Positions 17,783 to 24,564 of a stretch of DNA of 24,564 nt are shown in pieces. The first letter of the stretch is position 1, and each line of letters begins with the position of its first letter. This DNA is from Amylostereum areolatum (Eukaryota; Basidiomycota; Agaricomycetes; Russulales; Stereaceae), in NCBI GenBank assembly GCA_012932865.1, contig SAXG01000007.1, positions 1,377,882-1,402,445 on the forward strand. The letters run 5' to 3'. A model generated the notes under the pieces. It was given only the letters and a program-made list of their open reading frames with translations, had not been told where the DNA came from and searched no databases. Made by a program: the position numbers and the translations under genes.

Positions 17783-18567
17783 ACATTAAATCACTATTTT
17801 TAAAATCAGTGAAATAATAACTTCAACTAATAGTACCATCCAATAAACTGATACAATAAGGTATAACTGATTATCTAAAGTTCTAGTTTCAATATCTAAT
17901 GTAATATATTTATTAATTAATTTATTTGCAGGTTTTGTAATATCAATATATCCTGTTTTTCTAGTTATTTCTTTAAAGGTAATATTACCATTCTCAATTA
18001 TATATGTATCATTATTTTTTAGAAAATTCTAGTAAAATTTAAATTATCAGAACCAAAAATCTCTTTAAATTATAATAATATTTCATCCATTTTCATAAGT
18101 TTTATTATTTGATATGTTTTATATTTTCTTATTACATACTGTAAATTACTATCTTTTTTATAATAATATAATTATTAGCATGTTGATTAATAATTTTACC
18201 TCATTTAGTAAAATCACAATTTAAAGGTAAAGTATAACATAAAAATATAGGAAATGGTAGTTTTAGTTTTTATTTTATCATTTGGTAGGAGTAAATTTTA
18301 TTTTTAATTTATTTGCATTAAGATCATTAATAATAGATATGTAAATTATTATAGCAATTGGTGTTGATGATTCATAATCATTACTTTTTAAATCTATAAA
18401 TAATTTTAATACATCTATAAGTTTATCTAAATCATTTTTAGAGAAACTATATTGAAATATAAATATTTTAAATCATTAATTTAAGAGGTTGGTGATGGGA
18501 TAAAAATAAAGGTATTAAGTTGTTAGGCATACTACTACTAAAAATTTAAATTTATTATTTATTTGTA

Positions 18568-19821
<1,254 letters not shown>

Positions 19822-20159
19822 AAAAAATATGAGTATAGGAGAATAATTAAAATTTAATTATATTATTATAGTTGTAATTTCTATTATAAAATAATTTAGA
19901 TTTAAAAATTCTTCTTTTAAAAATTATATAAATTTAAATATCTTTTTAGTTAATTATTTATTAATTTTAAAAATTTACAGTTTAATTATCTTTTTATAAT
20001 TATTTTGTTAAATATTATAATATTAAGTGGATTTAGCTTGACAAAATAAAAATAGATACTACTTTAAATTTCAATACTCCGAGCATTTTTATAGGGGGAA
20101 AAAAAAAATAAAAAAATAAAATGATTAAACATATAATAATATGTTTTCTTTATATTTTA
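19822..20159. other. A/T-rich spacer downstream of atp9
   Basis: About 340 bases with no ORF, tRNA or GC-rich element visible. Confidence 0.55.
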
Positions 20160-20381
20160 CTATGAGTATAATAATAAGAAAGCAATCATTAATGAGAATA
20201 AACCAGTAGCTTCTGCTAGAGCGAACCCTAAGATAGCGAAACTAAATAATTGTCCTCTTATTTGAGGATTTCTAGCTGTTGAAGCAATTAAAGAAGAGAA
20301 AATTAATCCAATTCCTGCTCCAGCTCCTATTAATCCAGAACAAGCTAAACCTGCTCCAATATATTTTGCAGCTGTTAACAT
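20160..20381 (-). CDS. atp9: ATP synthase subunit c
   Basis: The proton-carrying subunit that forms the c-ring of the ATP synthase. It is an intact frame of 73 residues with two membrane helices joined by the polar loop RNPQIRGQ. The glycine-rich first helix is [20 protein letters not shown], and the essential proton-binding glutamate is Glu57 in [12 protein letters not shown]. The start [11 protein letters not shown] is typical for the mitochondrially encoded protein, without a presequence. Presence in the mitochondrial genome excludes fungi that have moved this gene to the nucleus. Stop TAG at 20160-20162. Confidence 0.98.
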   Translation of the reverse strand: MLTAAKYIGAGLACSGLIGAGAGIGLIFSSLIASTARNPQIRGQLFSFAILGFALAEATGLFSLMIAFLLLYS

Positions 20382-20477
20382 TATTAAATATATAATATTT
20401 TACGACAGTGTCTAACGAAATATGAATTTATAAACATACACTCTCTTTTATATTTAATATTTGGGGTTAAGAAAAAA

Positions 20478-20980
20478 CTATATTGTGGAGTTAAATAAAA
20501 ATAATAATATATAGATACCGTAACAATTAGCTAAAGTAAAAATAAATATAGAAATTAAAAAGAAATAAATCCAAATAAAATTATTAAGTTTTAATATTTT
20601 AATTAAAAATAAATAAATTTTATTTAAATATTTACCTAAAGGGTAATTAATAAGATTTAAATTATTATTAGCTATTAAATTAACAGTAAAAATTAGTATT
20701 AATAATAAAATTAAATAAATGATAATAAAATCTAAAATAAAAATATAATTTAATAAATTATAAATTTCATTTTTATGTTCTAATAAATAAATATCACCTG
20801 CTTCTAATGGAGAATTAATTTAAAATATAATAGGATCTACTTTAAAATTAATGTTATTTACAAGAGTATTTGAACTATTTTTAAAGATAGTTAACCAATC
20901 TAAAGAAATTGTTAAATTTATTATTGATTTGATTCAATTTTTAAAATTTTGAGTTTTCAAAGTTATAATTTTAGATTTGT
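20478..20980 (-). CDS. Unknown membrane ORF with atp6-like leader, one internal stop
   Basis: One frame from about 20980 down to TAG 20478-20480 (about 165 codons), broken by one TAA at 20820-20822. It reads LTISLDWLTIFKNSSNTL, INSPLEAGDIYLLEHKNEIY, a hydrophobic helix FIIIYLILLLILIFTVNLIA, NYPLGKYLNKIYLFLIKILK and a second helix IYFFLISIFIFTLANCYGIY. Two to three membrane segments with a basic amphipathic stretch between are a layout often seen in unassigned fungal mitochondrial ORFs. There is no ATG near the 5' end. The 28 bp just upstream equal the atp6 leader, and INSPLE also begins the mature part of Atp6. Function unknown. Confidence 0.5.
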
Positions 20981-21008
20981 TTTTGTTTCTTAAATTTGTA
21001 TTATAATT
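20981..21008. repeat. 28-bp shared leader segment, second copy
   Basis: Identical to 11106-11133 in front of atp6, same orientation, here abutting the 5' end of the unknown ORF. Confidence 0.75.
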
Positions 21009-21718
21009 AAAATAATATTTTATTTTAAAGTATAATAACCGTAACTACTTTTTTTATCAAGTATTTTGTACCGCTAGGGCTACAATTTTAATATTATATT
21101 TAATGTTTTGTTTTTTAATTATAAATAATTTGATTTATAATAAATAGGGTGTGTAAATTCTAAAATTCCATTTAGCTCCTGTTTTTGTAAAAAAGGGTAA
21201 AGGAGGATTTTATATTTAACTTATATATTTATCGTAGCCTGGCCTTTTTAGGTGCAAGAGGCTATTTTTATAAAAAAGGTATCACTAGGGTTTTGTGTAG
21301 GCCTATTTTCTTATATTAGGATTGCTTCGTTATGTGTGCTGAGTGTCTAACACTAGCCACGTTCAAGAATTAACCAATCAGTTGTTTACCCCGAAGGACT
21401 GTTGTACTAATATTAGATTTTATTTTTTACTAAGTTAGGTCCAAACATATCGCTCAGTAAGTTGCTTCCTGGCAAGTATTTGTCTCTAACTTTAAAATAA
21501 TTATATTTTCCTAATCTAAAGTAAAAATATAATATTTTGTATTATAAAACCTAAAATTATAACTTTGAAAATTTATATTTAACTGTTTTCTTTTATATAA
21601 ACAACATATAAATATTTGTTTTTTAAAAAAATTAGGTGTTTGATTTCGTAAAGCTTATACAATCCTCCGGGTTGATAAAGATTGTATAATAACATTTGAG
21701 CGGAGGTATTTTAAATTT

Positions 21719-21754
21719 GTCGACCTTCCACCCTAAAGGTAATGAGCGATTGTA
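21719..21754. repeat. GC-rich dispersed hairpin repeat, copy 5
   Basis: Core CCTTCCACCCTAAAGGTAAT, same orientation as copies 3 and 4. Its right end overlaps the 5' acceptor of a truncated tRNA. Confidence 0.72.
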
Positions 21755-21795
21755 CAATTAATTAGTATCAGTTCAAGTCTGATTGATCGCAACTA
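21746..21795 (+). pseudogene. tRNA lacking its anticodon arm (plus strand)
   Basis: 5' acceptor GCGATTG pairs with 3' TGATCGC (two G-T), and the T arm is ATCAGTTCAAGTCTGAT. Only 13 bases (TACAATTAATTAG) lie between the 5' acceptor and the T arm, so the D and anticodon arms are essentially gone. The 3' half recurs at 15953-15982. The 5' end coincides with the edge of repeat copy 5. Confidence 0.5.
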
Positions 21796-21906
21796 TTATT
21801 AATAAAATTTGGATGTTTTTAATTATTAAAAAGGTTTTGTTGTTTTTCATTCTTTTAAATTAAATTATTTTGTATATATTTGTATTAGACTTTAAAATTT
21901 AATTAT

Positions 21907-21940
21907 TGTCCCTTCCATCCTAAAGGTCAGGAGCGGTACC
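21907..21940. repeat. GC-rich dispersed hairpin repeat, copy 6
   Basis: Core CCTTCCATCCTAAAGGTCAG, then GAGCGGTACC. It has two substitutions relative to copies 3-5 within the core. Same orientation as copies 3-5. Confidence 0.72.
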
Positions 21941-22160
21941 CAAAGTTTAATAGCCCTTAATTCTTTTTTGATTAAGTATATTTTGTTATTATAAATAAAT
22001 ATTATAAAATATACCTTCGGGCAAATGTTTTTTATAAACAAATTTTAACTAAAATAATAATTAAAAATTAATTTTTGTACTAATATAACAGTAAAATAAT
22101 AAAATATTAACTTAAATAACAGTAAAATATTATATTTGTATTAATGTAATTAATTTATAT

Positions 22161-22244
22161 TACAAGTAAAGAGATTTGAACTCTTACAATCGTTGATTAT
22201 AAATTCCTAAGATTTACCCGGCTACCAAATTTCGGCATACTTGT
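22161..22244 (-). tRNA. trnL: tRNA-Leu (TAG)
   Basis: An 84-nt class II tRNA. Acceptor ACAAGTA/TACTTGT is perfect, the anticodon stem TAAAT/ATTTA is perfect around CTTAGGA (anticodon TAG), there is a long variable arm, and the T arm is AGAGTTCAAATCTCT. It decodes the CUN leucine codons. Confidence 0.92.
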
Positions 22245-22281
22245 TAAAAAAGATAAATTAAAAATTATAAAAATAAAAAAT

Positions 22282-22312
22282 ATAACAAAGCGCAGCAGCG
22301 CAGCCTTGTATA
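22282..22312. repeat. GC-rich hairpin element, partner of the dpo insertion
   Basis: GCAGCAGCGCAGCCTTGTA (22292-22310) differs in one base from 17764-17782 inside dpo, same orientation. Together with the preceding CAAAGC it can fold on itself (GCGC-AGCA-GCGC). Confidence 0.65.
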
Positions 22313-22455
22313 AAAAGCTTTAAATTTTATAAATTATATCCTTAAAGTTTTTAAAGTTAAAAAATAAAATTAAATAATAAGAAAAATTTATTTATCCTTA
22401 TTTGCGTAAACTAAATATAAATTACGCTAATTAGGTAAAAATAATAAAAAAAAAA

Positions 22456-22527
22456 TAAGAGATAAAGGGATCGAACCTTTGTTTTCAGTGTGTAAGACCA
22501 ACGTTTTAACCACTAAACTAATCTCTT
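22456..22527 (-). tRNA. trnV: tRNA-Val (TAC)
   Basis: A 72-nt cloverleaf. The acceptor AAGAGAT/ATCTCTT is perfect, the anticodon stem TTGGT/ACTGA encloses CTTACAC (anticodon TAC), and the T arm AAAGGTTCGATCCCTTT is perfect. It lies ~100 bp downstream of rns. Better formed than the TAC tRNA at 16264-16340. Confidence 0.92.
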
Positions 22528-22543
22528 TATTAAAGAGAAATTA

Positions 22544-22589
22544 TACCTCCAGGCAAACTTAAAAAATAAAAAAAATACCTCCGGACAAA
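22544..22589. repeat. Pair of short TACCTCC elements
   Basis: TACCTCCAGGCAAA (22544-22557) and TACCTCCGGACAAA (22576-22589) in tandem. They are variants of the TACCTTCGGGCAAA element at 10021, 14682 and 22012. Confidence 0.55.
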
Positions 22590-22629
22590 CCAAATATATA
22601 AACAAAATATAGGGGGTATAATAAATTTA

Positions 22630-24120
22630 ATTTCCAGCAGCACTTTCCAGTACGGCTACCTTGCTATGACTTTTGAGATGTTATTTAAATGGATTAATTA
22701 AAACTAATTTGCTTAACATAGAAGTTTTAAAACTAAAAATAAATTAAAATTTAAAACTAAACTTATGACCATTATTAGGTCTTAATACATTTAAAAAACG
22801 TAACTAAATTTATAATACTATGTAAAAGTTTGAAATTTCGTAAGAATTTCCTCCATTATAAACTTCTTCCCAGCGACAGACAGTTAGTTCATCACGGATA
22901 GTAACTTCACCGTTGCGCCTAATGATCAACGATTACTCGAAATTCCTTCTTCATGACACCGAATTGCAGGTGACAATCCGACTAAATATTTAATATTTTA
23001 ACTTTTTTTAATGATTAGCTCCTCCTTATTTCCCATATTTCAGAATTATTAATAAATATATTTAATAATTAATATTTTCCGAATAATACTATTCAGAAAA
23101 AGGGAACAGTATCGCTTCACTTTGTAAAAGTTTTTGTGGCACGTCTATAGCCCAGTGCATAAGGGCCATAACGACTTGTCTTAGCCCCAAATGAAACTCT
23201 ATAAGAATCATAAATTGTTAAGTAAATATAAAAAAATTAAATTAAATTAAAAAAATAAAATAAAAAAATTATAATAATGAATTAACAACAGGGATTTCGC
23301 CCGTTAACGGAATTAACCTCAGTTCTCACGATACGGACTGAAGACAGCCATGCAACACCTGTTAACTAAAATATAAATAAAATAATAAATAAAAAATAAA
23401 TATTATTTTAATTTTAGAAAATGCAAGCACTGGTAAGGTTGTACGCGGATTATCGTATTAAATAACATGCTTCACTTCGTTTGCTCCGAAACCGACTAAT
23501 TTTTTTGTTTTCAACTTTGCAGTCGTACTCACAAGGCGGAATGGTTATCGTGTTAACATAGCTACTAATTCTATAATTAGCAACCACCATTCATCGTTGA
23601 CAGAGAGGGGTATTTTGGGTATCTAATCCTATTTCCTATCCTCACCTTCGTTTCTCAGCGTCAATCATTTATGGAAAATAAGCCTTCGCTTTTAATATTC
23701 CACTTAATATGTTAGGATATTAGACCTACTTTAAGACATTATATATAATAACCTCTATTTGATTCTAGCTTTAATTAATTATCTGTTGGTATCTTCACAA
23801 AGAAAAATTTAAAGCAGCCTACAAACCCTTTACGCCTGTTTAAGACGATTAACGTTTGCGTCTCTGGCCTTACCGAGTCTTCTGGCACCAGATTTGGAAC
23901 ACTAATAGTAAGGTATTCATTTTTCCCTTACGTTCTATTTTTATTGTGATTGATTTCAGTTGCTAGTTCACTCTTACGAGCATTGACTTATTCTTGACTG
24001 CTGGTAGTTACACTACTTGGGGATTTCATTCCAATGTGGCCCTCTGTTCTTTCACTTGGCTATTGATCGTCGGCTTGGGAGGCCCTTACCCTTCCAACTA
24101 CCTAACACACTTGAATCCTT
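22630..24120 (-). rRNA. rns: Small-subunit ribosomal RNA, 5' end unresolved
   Basis: The RNA core of the mitochondrial small ribosomal subunit. On the minus strand the 3' end reads AAGTCATAGCAAGGTAGCCG, the universal 3' minor-domain block, ending near 22630. On the plus strand the complements of other conserved blocks follow in order: GAATTGCAGGTGACAATCCG, AACAGGGATTTCGCCCGTTA, the 900-loop region, GGGTATCTAATCCTATTTCC, the 530-loop region (CTTACCGAGTCTTCTGGCAC) and CTGCTGGTAGTTACACTACT (the 340 region). The 5' domain fades at about 24120, where the sequence turns C/T-rich. The first ~200 nucleotides of the RNA are therefore missing or unreadable. Confidence 0.95.
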
Positions 24121-24124
24121 AGCG

Positions 24125-24564
24125 ATTTCCTTTTTTAATAAGCTCTGTTTCCTTTTTTTAATCTCCTCCTTTTACCGGGACTAGGCTCTCTTTTTACTAT
24201 CCTCACCCTTCCACCTTCGTTCCTTACCTTACCTTTTTCGGCCCTGCTTTGCCTGTCTTACCCTCTGCCCCCGTTCCACCGCCCCCCCCCCCTTTCTTCC
24301 CTTTCTTTCACCCCCTCTTCCCCTCCCGTTTTCTCTTTGTTGTCTTCTCTATGTTTTGTCCCATCTTTCCCTCTCTTTCTATTGTCCTTGTTTTTCTCTC
24401 CCTCCTCTTGTATTTCTTATTTTTTTCCTCTCTGTCTTTTGTCCGTCCCTTTCCCTAGCACCAGATGCCGCTGATCGTGTGTGTGTACTCATGTATTTGA
24501 GTCTCCTTGTCTGACCAACTATTTCTTTATCGCGTCCACCGCTCCCACACTGCGCTATTTCTGG
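24125..24564. other. C/T-rich, GC-rich tail at the window end
   Basis: The composition changes sharply from A/T-rich to pyrimidine-rich, with runs such as CCCCCCCCCC (around 24282-24292) and TTTTTTT. The expected 5' domain of rns is not recognisable. A plus-strand Pro/Phe-rich reading at 24249-24458 is a by-product of this composition. Most likely low-quality read-end sequence or a chimeric join. Confidence 0.6.

Larger units (their letters stand above)
16627..18475 (-). pseudogene. dpo: Family B (protein-primed) DNA polymerase, broken
   Basis: A DNA polymerase of the type carried by linear mitochondrial plasmids. Motifs appear in the correct order, in shifting frames: KLPFPIFLCYTLPLNCDF (N-terminal part), ITLDIETRT (ExoI, Asp and Glu), YLVYAHNLSSFDGIFLLRNI (ExoII), FRDSLLLLPGSLRKLAKS, a degraded YCEQDCITLY-like ExoIII near 17330, YDVNSLYPTVM (motif A), FGFFYCEIETPKDMDRPVLQ, and LLMNS-FGRFGMNPG (motif B) at about 16690. 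Motif C is absent and the gene ends in a foreign exonuclease fragment. Internal stops, frame shifts and GC-element insertions (17017-17033 and 17764-17782) show it is inactive as read. Another fragment is at 11795-12260. Confidence 0.85.
21009..22160. other. Gene-poor, repeat-rich kilobase
   Basis: No standard gene is seen. It contains a GC island TGTACCGCTAGGGCTACA (21070-21087), nested hairpins TAGCCT...AGGCTA enclosing CCTTTTTAGG (near 21235-21270), a stretch of more balanced composition at 21310-21480, CCCCGAAGGACT (near 21389), AATCCTCCGGGTTG...GATT (21661), a truncated tRNA (21746-21795), two GC-rich repeat copies (21719, 21907) and TACCTTCGGGCAAA (22012). The 21200-21480 part could be a structured RNA, but I cannot match it to one. 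Confidence 0.6.

Noticed and set aside
21310..21480. Possible RNase P RNA or rRNA fragment
   Set aside because: The composition suggests structure, but I could not find the conserved P4 pairing of RNase P RNA or any rRNA core block.
24249..24458. Pro/Phe-rich ORF on the plus strand
   Set aside because: It follows from the C/T-rich tail; no ribosomal or protein signature, and the context is unreliable sequence.

Overview
This window is a stretch of fungal mitochondrial DNA, most likely from a basidiomycete. The evidence is the very high A+T content, TGA used for tryptophan (for example in the cob DVNTGWAVRY motif, so translation table 4), mitochondrially encoded atp9, the adjacent nad2-nad3 pair, 18 tRNA genes, and remnants of a plasmid-type family B DNA polymerase. 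The genus is not identifiable by eye. All recognised standard genes lie on the minus strand; only one plasmid-like ORF and some tRNA remnants are on the plus strand.

In transcription order (right to left) the layout is: rns (about 24.12-22.63 kb), trnV, trnL(TAG), a repeat-rich gene-poor kilobase, an unknown membrane ORF, atp9, a second unknown ORF split by a 350-nt poly(A) tract, a decayed dpo, a trnV-like gene, trnE, the plus-strand ORF, trnW(TCA), trnM, trnS(TGA), nad4, a second dpo fragment, trnW(CCA), atp6, trnD, trnH, trnM, trnS(GCT), a damaged and truncated cox1, cob, a chimeric ORF starting with a copy of the nad2 5' end, nad2, nad3, and a cluster trnA-F-T-Q-K-Y.

cob (386 aa), nad4 (485 aa), atp6 (259 aa) and atp9 (73 aa) read without a break. 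nad3 needs one single-base correction and nad2 at least five, mostly in homopolymers. cox1 carries many small indels and loses its last third. The quality is therefore uneven, as in an unpolished long-read assembly or in a mixture of intact genes and decaying duplicates. The last ~400 bases are a C/T-rich, GC-rich tail unlike the rest of the window.

The most unusual points are: (1) the 5' end of nad2 is duplicated upstream and fused to an unknown membrane-protein ORF; (2) there are two tRNA-Trp genes with different anticodons, CCA and TCA; (3) several families of small GC-rich hairpin elements are scattered between genes, at the cob start codon and inside the dpo remnants; (4) at least three separate fragments of protein-primed DNA polymerase are present. 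Together these point to a mitochondrial genome shaped by plasmid integration and short mobile hairpin repeats. I did not find a clearly new defence or enzymatic system.
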